DNA of 64,000 nucleotides from Carya illinoinensis (taxonomy: Eukaryota > Streptophyta > Magnoliopsida > Fagales > Juglandaceae), in NCBI RefSeq assembly GCF_018687715.1, contig NC_056755.1, positions 38,869,501-38,933,500 on the forward strand. The letters are read 5' to 3'. A program made the translations under genes and the position numbers. This document shows, one piece after another, positions 11,954 through 22,415 of the stretch. Every line of letters starts with the position of its first letter. Position 1 is the first letter of the stretch. Below the pieces are notes generated by a model. The model did no database searches. It was not told the DNA's origin and saw only the letters and a list, made by a program, of their open reading frames with translations.

Positions 11954-13140
11954 CTAACCCAACAAGTATGGTCTCCACTTCCCCACTGCACTCACAAGTG
12001 CTAGAAATTCTTTATCATAAGTTGATAAGAGTAACGCTTTACCCTTAAGAGCCTTACTAAAAAAAGCTATAGGCTGATCTTTCTGCATCAAAACAGCCCC
12101 CAACCCAACTCCTGAAGCATCACATTCAATTATAAACTCTTGAGAAAAGTCTGGTAACCTTAAAATAGGAGGCTGAGCTATGGCATTCTTGAGTTGTAAA
12201 AAGGCTTTTTCAGCTTCTTCAGAACAAGAAAAGGAATTCTTTTTTAATAAGATGGTCAATGGGGCAGCAATTGAACCATAATTCTTGATAAACTTCCTGT
12301 AATAGCCAGTTAAGCCAAGAAATTCTTTTAAAGCCTTAACTATTTTAGGAAGAGGCCACTCTATCATTACGGAAATCTTGGAAGGATCATCTTTCACCCC
12401 TTCTCCAAATATAATATGGCCTAAATAATCAACTTCCATGACACCAAATCTGCACTTAGACTTTTTAGCAAACAAAGAATGTTGCTTTAAAATAGATAAG
12501 ACTGTCTTTAGATGCACTAAGTGTTGTTCTAAATCTTGACTGTAAATCAAGATATCATCGGAAAAAACCAGTACACACTTTCGAAGAAAAGGTTTAAAAA
12601 CATGATTAATTAAATCTTGAAAAGTGGCAGGTGCATTAGTAAGCCCAAAAGGTATTACTAAGAACTCATAATCTCTTGAGTTATAAATGTTGTTTTAGGA
12701 ATGTCTTCTTTCTTTACTCTTATTTGTTGATAACTTGATCTCAAATCAAATTTAGAGAAATAACTTGCTCCATACAACTCATCAAGGAGCTCATCAATCA
12801 CAGGAATTGAAAATTTGTCCTTGATAGTTTCCTGATTTAGAGCTCTATAGTCCATGCATATTCTCCATGTGCCATCAGCTTTCTTTACAAGAAGGACAGA
12901 TGAAGAAAATGGACTTTGACTTGGTCTAATCACACCATTACTCAACAAATCTTAAACAATCTTTTCAATCTCTACTTTCTGATAGTGGGGGTACCTATAG
13001 GGTCTTACAGAAATTGGAGCAACTCCCTCCTTCAAGACAATTTGATGATAAAAAATTCGAGGTGGTGGCAACCCAACTAGTTCTTTAAAAACAGATTGTA
13101 ATTGTTGCAAAACTTCTTCAACTTCAGGTAAATGTTGCAC
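11954..13140 (-). pseudogene. Gypsy reverse transcriptase and RNase H
   Basis: Frame 13140-12952 carries the RT N-terminus (VRPYRYPHYQKVEIEKIV). Frame 12948-12658 carries [20 protein letters not shown] and [14 protein letters not shown] with the first catalytic aspartate. The catalytic FSDDILIY follows at about 12575-12545. Frame 12550-11954 carries YLGHII, the LGLTGYYRKFI thumb motif and the RNase H start with IECDASGVGLGAVL and YDKEFLALV. A small deletion near 12670-12685 shifts the frame at the THEGHYEF position, and a stop separates 12952 from 12948. Confidence 0.87.
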
Positions 13141-13188
13141 CTTCTCTTTATCATTCTGTAGTGCTATAAGTTGTAGGAACCACTCTTG

Positions 13189-13571
13189 CTATCCAATGAA
13201 AGAAGATTTCATCATATGAACTCCAGCTTCTACATGCACCTTGTCAGATAACAACCCTTGCAAGATTAGCTGCTTAGCACCAATTTGAAATTGCATTGAC
13301 ATTCTTGTAAAATCCCACTGAATAGGGCCCAATGTTTTGAGCCATTGCACTCCCAAAACAATGTCACAACCCCCAAGAGTTAGAACATGGAAAGGAACCC
13401 AAAACTTAGTTCCTTGAATGCTTATCATTTCCTTACATGTACCTTGACTAACTATGGTAGTCCCATTAGCCACTTTAACTTGAAGACCCCCATCATCAAT
13501 CACCCTCATTTTAGTTGCCTTCACCACCAAAGGATCCAACAAGTTGTGAGTACTTCCTGAATCCACCAAGA
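13189..13571 (-). pseudogene. Gypsy aspartic protease fused to LTR sequence
   Basis: The minus-strand frame shows the retropepsin motif LVDSGSTHNLLD, then LGVQWLKTLGP with the usual downstream hydrophobic-Gly pattern. The open frame runs upstream to 13623, but bases 13572-13702 are 5' LTR sequence (they match the 3' LTR start), so the first residues of the frame (MQITVLMERK) are read from LTR. The LTR/protease join is the scar of a deletion that removed primer-binding site and gag. Confidence 0.82.
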
Positions 13572-13702
13572 TTTCACATCGTTTTAGTAACACCTTCCTT
13601 TCCATTAAAACGGTTATTTGCAATCTTAGCTTAGCTCACTGCACTGCACGTTCCTTACCTCAACATTTCCTTCTTCAAAGCTTCCCTAAGGCACCCGTGA
13701 CA
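13572..13702 (-). repeat. Truncated 5' LTR of the gypsy element
   Basis: 131 bp, matching 10138-10266 with a few substitutions. It starts TGTCACGGGTGCC on the minus strand right next to the ACATC duplication and stops abruptly at the protease. Confidence 0.82.
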
Positions 13703-13926
13703 ACATCAAACATCTTTTTTGAAACTTTGAAGCTGGCAAGCACAAATATTCATCGATCTCAAAATCGATGTGTGCATAACATAGCGCAATGGGCAGCTTC
13801 CAAACAAGTGTATGGAAGCATCCCCCTGAGTCTTTTAGACTTTTATAGTGGAAAAGATCCTCCCATTTCTGTATAATTAAGCTATACTTATGGTTTCATG
13901 CTATAATATATGCTTGCTTAGAAAAA

Positions 13927-14960
13927 ATAGTCAATTCTGCTAACTCGTTACCTCAATTGGAAATTGCAGCTCTTCTTCTAAGAATCTTATTGGAAATGAA
14001 TCTGCAAATCCCCAGAGAACTAGACCATAAGTCAAGTTTATAAAACTCTTAAAAGGTCTGAAGAAATTTGTAGCCATATTGTGGTATGACTGTCCACAAA
14101 TGCAAAAGAAAGAACTAAGATTTTCAAATGCAACCTTCTAATTTCCTATTGATGCAATAGTACTACTCCATATAGGGGAGACAGTGGAGATTCGAGAATA
14201 TTGCGTATGGTTTCTTCTACTTCTTCTTTTTTTATTCCCCAAATTTTTTGCCTTCATATGAGGTAATATATATATATATATATATAGATATATGATGCTC
14301 CAAAATTTCAAAGTAAAATTCATCATTTATTGAAAACAGGCGAGGTAGCCTGATGTTGTAATTGATTGAAATGCTAGGGTGAAGTATCCATATGCACAAG
14401 GGTGGGAACATTGTTCGTACAAGTGTAGACTCCAAACGAGAAATTAAGGGAGTGGCTCTATAACATGTCAAACTTATTTATTCAAAAATCTTAAATGTAA
14501 AATAAACGAAAACCCCACAAAGTCTCAAATAATGCATCATTATCTAAAAATGATATTCAAAGGTAAAATAACTAATTTCCTATATAAAACCCTCCAATAG
14601 TCTCTTGTACCCTTTGTCACTTATTTCAAATCTGTTAACTCAATTGTGCCTCTTAGGCACTTATTCCTCTACACTCAAGTACCAATCTTGCCCATAATTC
14701 TTATTTCTGGTCCTCAATTGGAACCTCAAAGTCATCTGAAAAATAATGGAGATAATTAAATGAGTTATCAATAACTCAGTAGGCAGCGAACATATATTAG
14801 TGTGTAAATATGAGCTAGTTACATATGCATAAACAGTTGATTCCCAAGAAAAAGAAATGTAGTGGTATTTTTAGAAGCAATTCATTTCAGTAATAATTTA
14901 TAATACAAGAGACCTCAACCACAAGCATACTAAAACAACATCAGAAGTATATGACATGTT
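13927..14960. other. Unassigned AT-rich sequence
   Basis: No gene found. There is a TA microsatellite at about 14264-14287. A 23-bp stretch (14125-14147) is identical to 46602-46624 in the promoter side of ALDH B. The rest resembles decayed repeat DNA. Confidence 0.45.
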
Positions 14961-15410
14961 TACCCCACGGTAGGGTTTTGCATTCTACGGTTAGCTAAGC
15001 AAAACATAAATCACTTTGTCACCAAAGTGGGTGCACTTAGAATAGAGGTCATGCTTACCCTGTGGCAGGGTTGTGCATTATGCGGATAGCCAAGCAAAAC
15101 ATAAATTACTTTGTCAACAAAGTGATTGCATTCAAAATAGAGGCTACTATTTTACACCTGTGGCATGGTCAAACATCAAAGGCCACCAGTATGATACTTG
15201 TGGCATGAATATGCAGAATTTCTTACTTTTCATGGAGGGTTAGAAATCAAAGGCTAGCATTTTGCTCCCCTGGCAAAGTCATAAATTAGAAGCCACAATT
15301 TCACACTTGTGGCAAGGTTAGAAATCAAATGCCACTATTGTCACCTATGGCATGTGGCAAGGCTCGTAACCAAAGTAGAACAGGATCTTATACCTCATGG
15401 TTTTCAAATG
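14961..15410. repeat. Degenerate tandem repeats with CTGTGGCA motif
   Basis: Two units of about 93-95 bp (14961-15053 and 15054-15148) share ACATAAAT plus ACTTTGTCAACAAAGTG-like blocks and an ACCC-GTGGCAGGGTT-GCATT core. They are followed by shorter degenerate units to about 15410 that repeat TGTGGCA and AGAAATCAAA. The units contain no reading frame. Confidence 0.65.
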
Positions 15411-15899
15411 CAATGTCATATCATAACAAAGCACTAATAAGATGAATATTATATAAACATACAAAAACTTTAGATTTCATATTGATATTTTATGTATTAG
15501 AATGAAAAAATACAAAAATTGCTCATATCTACCACTAATCATGATAAAATGTCACATTTTAATGCTTATATACAAGAAATAGTGTAGAGAATGGTCAATG
15601 TTGTTTTCATAATAAATATACAAGTTTTTCCCAAAATCAACCTGCAAGTTTTTAGCAAAGTATAGCATAGAAGCATCGTTCACCTGTTTTCTACAATAAA
15701 CTATCTAAACTTTGAACTACAGTATCATGACCTAATCTAGAAAGGAAAACTCTAAATCCAGGCATAAGGGCGAAGACCCCACGAATGGTATCCTATGTAA
15801 ACACACCGTTTTGGAGTAAATAAAACAATGCGTTTAGTTGAAGTCGAATGAATGGATGTCCCTCGTCGAAACGATACATTTTCCATTTCCTTGAAAAAT
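15411..15899. other. AT-rich sequence without a recognised feature
   Basis: Nothing recognised on either strand. Confidence 0.4.
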
Positions 15900-16038
15900 T
15901 GGTTTCTCTCCCTATGCTCTCTCTCCCTTTCCCTCTCTCTGGGTGACTCTCGTTCACAACCCTAATCCTAACGCGATTGACCTTTTCTCTCCTTTTGCTG
16001 GATGATTGTACTCAAAGTTCAATGCCATCTTAGGTAAC
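15900..16038 (+). promoter_or_regulatory. Pyrimidine-rich, 5'-UTR-like stretch
   Basis: A CT-rich block (CTCTCTCCCTTTCCCTCTCT around 15920-15940), then CCCTAATCCTAACG and a possible splice donor at TTAGGTAACT (about 16030). It looks like the 5' leader of a plant gene or transposon gene and could be the first, untranslated exon of the GRF-type pseudogene at 18418. That link is only inference. Confidence 0.3.
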
Positions 16039-17258
16039 TCATTACTCCAATCTCATATTGCTTCTTTATTTTCGAATATTTTTCCCTTCTTTTCATTTGA
16101 TTCTTCGATGGCTATGTAAGTATCTTCTATGCATCTAGAATTTTTTTCTTGCTATTCCTTGTTGCTATATGAATTCCAATGTGTATGTATGAATAACTAG
16201 TTCAAAACAGAGGTCTCGTATTGTGTTCTCCGTCTGCAATGTCGTCTCCTGCTGAGTAGTACTTTCTTCTCCTTACCTTTTCTCTTTCCAAATTCTTAGT
16301 TTTTCCTCTTTTATTTTCTTTCTTAAGAATGTTATTGGTTCCTGAATCAGGCATTCAATATTGCACAATTTGAATATGCATGTAGTTCGGTAATCTTTAA
16401 AACTCAAATTATTTGCATTTAATTTGTAATCTTCCAACTTATGAATTCAAATTGGAAGAATAGAGGGATGGTAACTGAAGTCAATAGGTTGAGTGCATTT
16501 GCTTTGTAATCTTCCAATTTATGAATTCCACTTGCTCGATATTGATAGGAAGTAACTGGGAAAAGTAAAATGATGAGGGGATTAGAGGAAAGCCCCTACA
16601 ATCGACAAATCAAATCCTTTTGATTTGGGAAAAAAAAGTAGAATGATGGAAATTAGTGGAAAGCCTCAAATAATTTTCATTTATTGAAGCAAAATCACAA
16701 TCTCTCAGGTTTATATGTTGTTTGCAAAAGTATTGCACTTGGTTAGGCTGTGCACAATTTATTTCGCAAATCTTTTGCCTTTAAGTAGGTCTTTGCATAG
16801 CATACATGTTCTCAAACATGTTGGCAGCAAATAGCTTCAAGTGATTGCATAATATGACAGTATTCTCTTTCTTCCACTTGTCACTAGTTCTATTACAAAA
16901 CAAAGGTTTCATTTATTTGTCAAGTTCTTATTTATTTCCATGGGCACCTATAAACTTAAATTAAAAATCTTCATTTAGTTAACTAGTTGTTGAAGATACC
17001 CGGAAGTAATATAGGTACCCAAATAGCACAAAAAATATGGAATTTTAACTATATATTAGTTGAAGACATCACAGTTAAACTTATCAAAAAAAAGAAAAAA
17101 AGAAAAGAATAATGACAAGAACACAAGCAACTGTGTCCACTTATCCAAAGAAAGGGCCACTATGTTTTAAATCCATTGGCCATTACAAGCCTAAATGCAG
17201 AAAAAATTCATTTACAGGTCAAATGGATATTGGGTCCACTTATCCATGCACATGAACA
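16039..17258. other. Non-coding AT-rich sequence upstream of the 578-bp duplication
   Basis: No domain recognised. It may be an intron of the GRF-type pseudogene or part of its host transposon. Confidence 0.35.
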
Positions 17259-18372
17259 TGGCATATTAATGTCATTGTCATGCATTATTCCATCTTGGGT
17301 ACAGCAAAGCTTGATCATTTATGGCTCAGAAATTGCCTTTATCGAAATGTTGTTGTCCTTTCTTGCAAAATAAATAAATTGGTTTGATATATCATATCTT
17401 ACTTTGATGATCGGTCAATAAGTTGGTATGCACTTACTCCTAAAACAAAACATTTTCACTTTATATTCCTCTCAAATTTTAAAATTGAATTTCATTTTTC
17501 ACTTTACCTTAGTGTGGGGAGGCTAATGTTTACTTGTTTTGGTTTGGCGAAAGGTCAATTCACTTTGTTTCTAAAGATTTCGCTCAGGAAAGGTGGGTTG
17601 TCATTTTGTACATTTAAAATCTAACAAATTGGTGGTGAAAGGGTGAAGAGCCTGTAACTGTTGTATGGCTTATTTTTTGACATTCATTTTAGATACTATA
17701 AATCTAATATTCCACCCATAACCAAGGCTTGTGGGACCTTTTCTGTTGGTTACTACAGTCTATCAATTCGACTATTTGATACTCGAGATATCGTACAAAT
17801 CTATAAACCGACATTTATATTGTACTAGTCTATAAACTGGAATATTAATGTCACTGTTATGCATGATTCCATCTTGGATATAATAGAGCTTGATCATTTA
17901 TGGCTCAGAAATTGCCTATATCGAATTGTTGTCCTTTCTTCCAAATAAATAAATTGATTTTGTATATCACATCTTGCTTTGATGATCAGCCAATAAGTTG
18001 GTATGCACTTACCCCTCAAATTTCAAAAGTGAATTTCGATTTTCACTTTACCTTAGTGTGGGGAGGCTAATGTCTACTATTTATCGCTGGTGAAAGGTCA
18101 ATTCACTTTGTTTCTAAAGATTTCCCCCACGAAAGGTGGGTTGGAAAGAACATGTCATTTTACACATTTGAAATTTGATAGCAAATTAGTGGTCAAAGGG
18201 TGAAGAGCTTGTAACTGTTGTATGATTTATTTTTTACATTCATTTCAGATATTATAAATCTAATATTCCACCCATAACCAAGGCTCGTGGCACACTTTTT
18301 CTATTGGCTACTATAGTCTATCAGATTCGACTATTTCATACTCGAGATATTTTACTAGTCTATAAACTGGCA
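17259..18372. repeat. Diverged tandem duplication, period about 578 bp
   Basis: Unit 1 starts at about 17259 and unit 2 at 17838. They share long blocks in the same order: GATCATTTATGGCTCAGAAA, CTTAGTGTGGGGAGGCTAAT, GGTCAATTCACTTTG, TTCCACCCATAACCAAGGCT and GACTATTT-ATACTCGAGATAT. Identity is roughly 80-85% by eye with several indels. No coding potential is evident. Confidence 0.85.
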
Positions 18373-18417
18373 TTTCACTCTATAGGAGGTGTTACTGTAT
18401 TTCATTGATAGATTAAA

Positions 18418-18892
18418 ATGTCATCATCAGTTGCTTCAGCATTACTCGTTAAACATACAATGAGTACCAACCCAACGTGCAGCTGTGGGAAAGAAACTAT
18501 ACTTCGAATATCAAGTACTCCAAGAAATTCGGGACAAGCATTATTTGGGTTTCCACTGTACAACAAAGAGGTAGACGTAATTAATGGTACTTGCGTGTTT
18601 CTGTCTACATATTAAGGTTTTATTCAAAATTTTGACATCAAATATATTTGATTATTTATGTATAATCAGGGTTACCGCGCTATAAATATTTTAAGTGGGC
18701 AGATAGGTAGTGAATATAAAGAGTAAGCCCTTGTAAAAAGAGAAATAGAAATATTAAGGAAAGAGGAAGTACTTCAAAAGAGAGAATAAGAGATTAGGAA
18801 AAGGGAGTTGGCACTCCACAACGATCAAGCCCAGGTTCGTAAGCAAGAAGCCAACATGTGGCATGCACACTACTTAGTGTGTGCTGGTTAAT
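18418..18892 (+). pseudogene. GRF-type zinc-finger protein pseudogene
   Basis: The first exon (ATG 18418, donor about 18571 at GAG|GTAGAC) encodes TCSCGKETILRISSTPRNSG and then FGFPLY. GRF fingers normally have CxCG, then TxxNxGRxFxxC. Here the Gly-Arg and the later cysteine are mutated. A second exon, starting after CAG near 18669, contains FKWADR, the conserved FxW end of GRF, then a charged segment KREIEILRKEEVLQKRE and KRELALHND ending WHAHYLVCAG. In-frame stops occur in the second exon. Such small GRF plus coiled-coil proteins are common, often in multicopy or transposon-linked families. Clearly decayed. Confidence 0.6.
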
Positions 18893-19114
18893 ATCCATAG
18901 TTATTTACTTGTATTTGATACGCTTAAAGTGGTGAGGATTTTGTATTTGTATTTGATAGGAACTTAGCATTTGTAAGACAAGACTTTAAAATTATGTACT
19001 TGGGACTATATTTGCAATTAGTGATCTTCAATCTTGAGACTTTATTGTGCTTTAATGTACCACTGCTTATTAACAAAGTAGTTATTTGAGTGAAATGAAC
19101 TTTCTAACAACTCA

Positions 19115-19326
19115 CCTTGGATTGGTTACACAAAACCAAAAATCTCATCTCAACTCAACTCATTATTACAATTTTTTCAAATTCCTATACAAAATATAAT
19201 AAACACTTTTTCAAATCTCAATACAAAATTAATATTAAAAAATTATATTATAATAATATTTTATTCATTACTATTTAAAATATCTCATCTCATCTTATCT
19301 TATCTATGTAACCAAACGAGGCCCGT
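19115..19326. mobile_element. MITE with GAGATGAGAT-type ends
   Basis: About 210 bp. Both ends carry GGTTAC-type sequence: TTGGATTGGTTACACAAAAC on the left and GTAACCAAACGAGGC on the right, which read as inverted repeats. Internal TCTCATCTCA runs occur at both sides (ATCTCATCTCAACTCAACTC left, ATCTCATCTCATCTTATCTT right) and the core is AT-rich. No coding capacity. Elements of this look are abundant in Fagales genomes as far as I recall. Another remnant of this style lies at 63060-63125. Confidence 0.6.
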
Positions 19327-19834
19327 TTTGATTGAAAATAGTTGGTCAAAATATTTGTAAGCCTAAGTTATAGGTTTATGGATTTACTATTTTTCACCTG
19401 GATAGATGGAGCAGTGTCAAACTCATACTAATTACATTAACTCATAAACTCATACTAGTCACATTAAATGAAATTTACATAAATTGAGTACTTGGATACA
19501 AAGTCCAATTTACATAAATAGAGCATTGGGATATAAAATGTGGGCTCAAATACTAGGATACAAAATGTGAGCTTAAACAATCTTTTATCCTCTTCAACAA
19601 TAATTTTTATATTCATATTCACAAGGAAATCTTCTCGTGCTCAATGAAATGCCTCCAAACACCAAAAACCCACTTTTGTTATACCTAATACGATTAAAAA
19701 GAACTAGAGTTACATATTTGCATAACAATTTGGGCAAAATAATTCACGAGTAAATTAAATAAGTAAAGAAAAAGAAATATCCCATACCACCACTAATACA
19801 TAACATACTCCAACATACCACCACCAACACGTAA
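19327..19834. other. AT-rich spacer
   Basis: No gene. It contains repeated ACTCATACTA/CACATTAA and ATACAAAATGTGAGCT phrases of low complexity. Confidence 0.45.
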
Positions 19835-20493
19835 ACTTTGCTTATGCATAAAAGGCGAATGCTTTCTTTTATGTGCTGCTACATTGTGTTGAATTAAGGT
19901 CGAATGTTTGGCAAGGAATTGTTGTTAGTCAAAATGTTCCGTTTTACCATTACATCTATTAGAGTATGTCCATAAAACTGCTCCATGTGATTGCTTTAAG
20001 GAAAGATTCCAAGGGGGTGATAGCGAATGCCATAAAAGCCTTGAGTATGTCCTATCTGACATCAATTGATTTTAAATGAATTCGGTCAGAAACATATCAA
20101 ATGTGCAGCAGCTATCATGGAGGCTTGGAGCTGTTATTTTCCTACGTACAGTTCCTTTGCAGAACAAACTTAATTTGAATCTTATAATAATATGAATACA
20201 GCTGTCCAAACAAACAAACAAAGCTCGTTGGTTCCCTTTTCCTTCCATCTCTGCCCACTCACACGCTTCTGCGCGCACGCACATCCAGACATTATTTTAA
20301 GCAGAAAGTCTGAAGAAGAATCGCGATCATTAATATTGTAATGGACAAAGAGAAAGCACCACATGAATATCTCCGGCCTGTTTTTTTGTCGTTGAAAAAT
20401 TAGTACATCTACTCAAATTGAAGATAAGCACTAGCTAGGATGCAAGGCTAGGATATATACGTACAATGAATTAGTGATGGGTGGTTAAATTAA

Positions 20494-20715
20494 GAGAAAT
20501 ACTTTTTACAGTCAGCAGATACAGTCGGTGTGCAGTCGACTGTAAAAAAGTGAATTAATAAGGGACCTACATAAAAAAAAAATTATTTTTATAACTTTTT
20601 TTTATTCATGTAGGTTCTCCTGAATATAAAAAACAATTTTTATAATTTTTTTTTATTCATTCTGTACAGCCGACTGCACGTTAACTGCATTTACCGACTG
20701 CACGTAGCAAAGTCC
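20494..20715. mobile_element. Mutator-type MITE, copy 1 (222 bp)
   Basis: Flanked by a 9-bp direct repeat TTAAATTAA (20485-20493, 20716-20724). The paralogous spacer at about 54550 has a single TTAAATTAA and no insert, an empty site. The ends contain CAGTCGG and CCGACTGCACG blocks in inverted orientation and the middle has paired TTTTTATAA runs. Nine-base duplications are typical of Mutator-like elements. A second copy lies in intron 2 of ALDH B (48646-48841). Confidence 0.88.
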
Positions 20716-21152
20716 TTAAATTAAAGGGCCGCAGAACAGCTTGAGTTACCTAATGGGGATTCTTTCTCTTTTTGAGTGGGGCATTTCACATCTTCCGAGA
20801 TTTTTAAGAGCTTTGATTTTCCCTTTTGAGGGTTGGGATAATATTTGACTCTCACTCTTTGAGGGGATATAAGAATGTGTTAAGTTTCTTATTTTTCATC
20901 ATCTTTTTAATCACTATTCATTTATTATTCTTTTATATAATATCAAACGATGCAGAGAAGATAAGTGCATTAGGATAGTTACTTTAATTTCCAATTAACC
21001 TGATGTCACGGAAAAGAATAATGATAATTAACACAACATTAATGAAAGACATTTTTCTTTAAGATTGTCCCTTCCCTCCGTAGACCGTTGGATCTTTCAC
21101 AATTTTTATCCCTCTCTGAAATCCAAGTCACAAGCTGGTTACTCTATAGGTG

Positions 21153-21158
21153 TATAAA
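21153..21158 (+). promoter_or_regulatory. TATA box of the orphaned ALDH promoter
   Basis: TATAAA within GGTGTATAAAGGGAG, identical in context to 54993-54998, which lies 70 bp upstream of the ALDH C start codon. The copia insertion starts 12 bp after it. Confidence 0.65.
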
Positions 21159-21170
21159 GGGAGAAAGTGT

Positions 21171-21569
21171 TGTGAAAAAATGATGACAATAAAGTGAAAA
21201 AGTAAATATGAAAAAGAAATCAATTACATACGACACAAAGATTTACGTGATTCGTCGAATTGCCTACGTCCACAGAAGCTGCAGAGGATTTTTATTATTG
21301 AGAAATCACAATACAATGGTGGGGCAATTATTGTTCTTCTATAGTACGACCATATGTCAAAAATAACATATATATACTCAAACGGTGGAAAAACACTAAA
21401 ATCCGTGTAAAATCAATGTTCTCTCGAGCGTACGTCGAGCAAATTTCCTTCTCGCAACCTCTCGAGTTCACTATCGAGCTGTCTTCGAGCGTTTGACTCT
21501 GCATGACTTCGCTCGAATGACCCATGCCTCCACTCGAGTAATGTGGACCAGACTCTACAGTACTCAACA
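21171..21569 (-). repeat. Copia LTR
   Basis: Canonical TG...CA termini on the minus strand, preceded by the polypurine tract. It abuts AGTGT of the ALDH promoter at 21166-21170. The matching 5' LTR and second target duplication are missing. Confidence 0.8.
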
Positions 21570-21659
21570 ATTCTCCCACTTGGAGACTGGTACACTCACT
21601 ATATCACCCTCTTCCTCAAACATGATATCCTTCACCTCTGCAACTCACTACCCCTGTCT

Positions 21660-21923
21660 TCATGCTAGAAGACCAACTGAAGTTGCACACAACTTCAGTT
21701 TCTCAAGTGTAACACTCTTTGTCAGCATATCAGAAGGGTTCTTGCTTCCACAAATCTTCTCATGTAACGACTGTTCGTCATCTAACAATGATCGTATGAA
21801 GTGATATCTGATCTGAATGTGCTTGGTCCTGGAATGAAATGTTGGATTCTTGGCAATGAATATGACACTTTGACTATTACTGTAAAGAGTGCATTTCTTA
21901 TTCTTTTTACCTAATTCCTCCAA
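21660..21923 (-). pseudogene. Copia RNase H C-terminal fragment
   Basis: The minus strand reads CTLYSNSQSVIFIAKNPTFH, then SRTKHIQIRYHFIR and NPSDMLTK, the conserved end of copia pol. The Asp of the usual YCDNQSA motif is Asn (YSNSQSV). Truncated at the N-terminus. Confidence 0.87.
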
Positions 21924-21925
21924 GA

Positions 21926-22415
21926 AGCCATGTAGTGATTGAACTGAAATATTGCATATTTTAACTATTTAAAACCAATGTATTTTAAATTCATCATGAC
22001 ATTATTATTAGTTTTAAATGGAAAAATGGTTAAAATGAATAAATCAAAGTTGTGATTTTAATTGATTAAAAGCATGAATTTCTCCTTGAATTCTACCAAC
22101 TATTGATTACTGTGCATTCTAGTCCATAATTTTTCTTGCTTTCCATTGTCATTTGTGTTTGTACAATTGTTCTCCTTGTTCTTCATGTTCATAAGGTTTC
22201 TTGAGCTATTTTTCCATCTTCAAAAGATAGAAGCACTTCTTGCCATCCGTGAATGGAAGTTGCTCAAGCTAATCTTTCATTTGTGTTATTTTGTTGTTGA
22301 GTGTTTTCTTTTTTTTTAATCTCTATCTCCATTTTTCGTGCATACCATGGTTCATTATGTTCATGCCTTGTTCATACTTTGTCTTGAGCTTTCCCACCAA
22401 TCAAACACTCCCAAC
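21926..22415. other. Unassigned sequence between copia and LINE-3 remnants
   Basis: T-rich on the + strand. No domain recognised. It lies where both the 5' part of the copia element and the 3' part of LINE-3 should be, so it probably spans deletion scars. Confidence 0.4.

Larger units (their letters stand above)
9765..13702 (-). mobile_element. Chromovirus-type Ty3/gypsy element (minus), deletion derivative
   Basis: Bounded by a 5-bp target-site duplication ACATC at 9760-9764 and 13703-13707, inside LINE-2. In minus orientation the order is a 131-bp remnant of the 5' LTR (13702-13572), protease, RT-RNase H, integrase with a chromodomain-like tail, polypurine tract (10282-10267) and the full 3' LTR (10266-9765). 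The primer-binding site and gag are missing: the 5' LTR remnant is joined directly to the protease. The LTR starts with canonical TG (TGTCACG on the minus strand), but the other terminus at 9765 reads CTTATA, not CA. The reading frame has several breaks. Confidence 0.88.
6655..13926 (+). mobile_element. LINE-2: degenerate L1-type element (plus), split by a gypsy insertion
   Basis: LINE ORF2 homology begins near 6655 (the RT-proximal linker, ending in NTKFFHASTCIRRRKNN), runs through RT, zf-RVT and RNase H to 9764, and resumes after the gypsy element at 13708. The resumed part reads RCVHNIAQWAASK, the C-terminal motif of LINE RNase H, and ends with a short A-rich run near 13920-13926. Removing 9765-13702 together with one copy of the ACATC duplication restores a continuous RNase H sequence apart from a one-base frameshift. 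The element is 5' truncated (no endonuclease or ORF1) and has many stops. Confidence 0.85.
19835..21170 (+). promoter_or_regulatory. Orphaned ALDH flank and promoter (paralog of 53435-55010)
   Basis: This stretch aligns along its length with the spacer between ALDH B and ALDH C. Shared blocks include TGTGCTGCTACATTGTGTT, GTTTGGCAAGGAATTGTTG, AGAGTATGTCCATAAAACTG, GTTGGTTCCCTTTTCCTTCC, GATAAGCACTAGCTAGGATG, and the end GTTACTCTATAGGTGTATAA followed by AGGGAGAAAGTGT. In the 55 kb copy this last block lies directly upstream of an ALDH start codon, so here it is the former promoter of the next ALDH gene. A copia fragment begins right after it at 21171, so it no longer adjoins a coding exon. Two indels separate the copies: a MITE here (20494-20715) and a copia fragment there (53653-54204). 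Confidence 0.88.
21171..21925 (-). mobile_element. 3' end of a Ty1/copia element (minus)
   Basis: On the minus strand the order is RNase H fragment (21923-21660), a polypurine tract of the classic form CCAAGTGGGAGAA, and an LTR from 21569 to 21171 (399 bp, TGTTGAG...TTCACA). The 5' part of the element is absent. Past about 21925 the sequence stops resembling copia, which implies a deletion junction. Confidence 0.85.

Noticed and set aside
10311..13623. A full-length functional gypsy element
   Set aside because: No gag or primer-binding site, frameshifts in RT and between integrase and its tail, and a lost zinc-finger cysteine.
20072..20364. Minus-strand 60-70 aa frames in the orphaned promoter
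   Set aside because: Similar short frames appear in the paralog with frameshifts and different ends, as expected for non-coding DNA.
21493..21804. Plus-strand 103-aa frame across the copia LTR
   Set aside because: Complement of LTR, polypurine tract and RNase H; a shadow frame.
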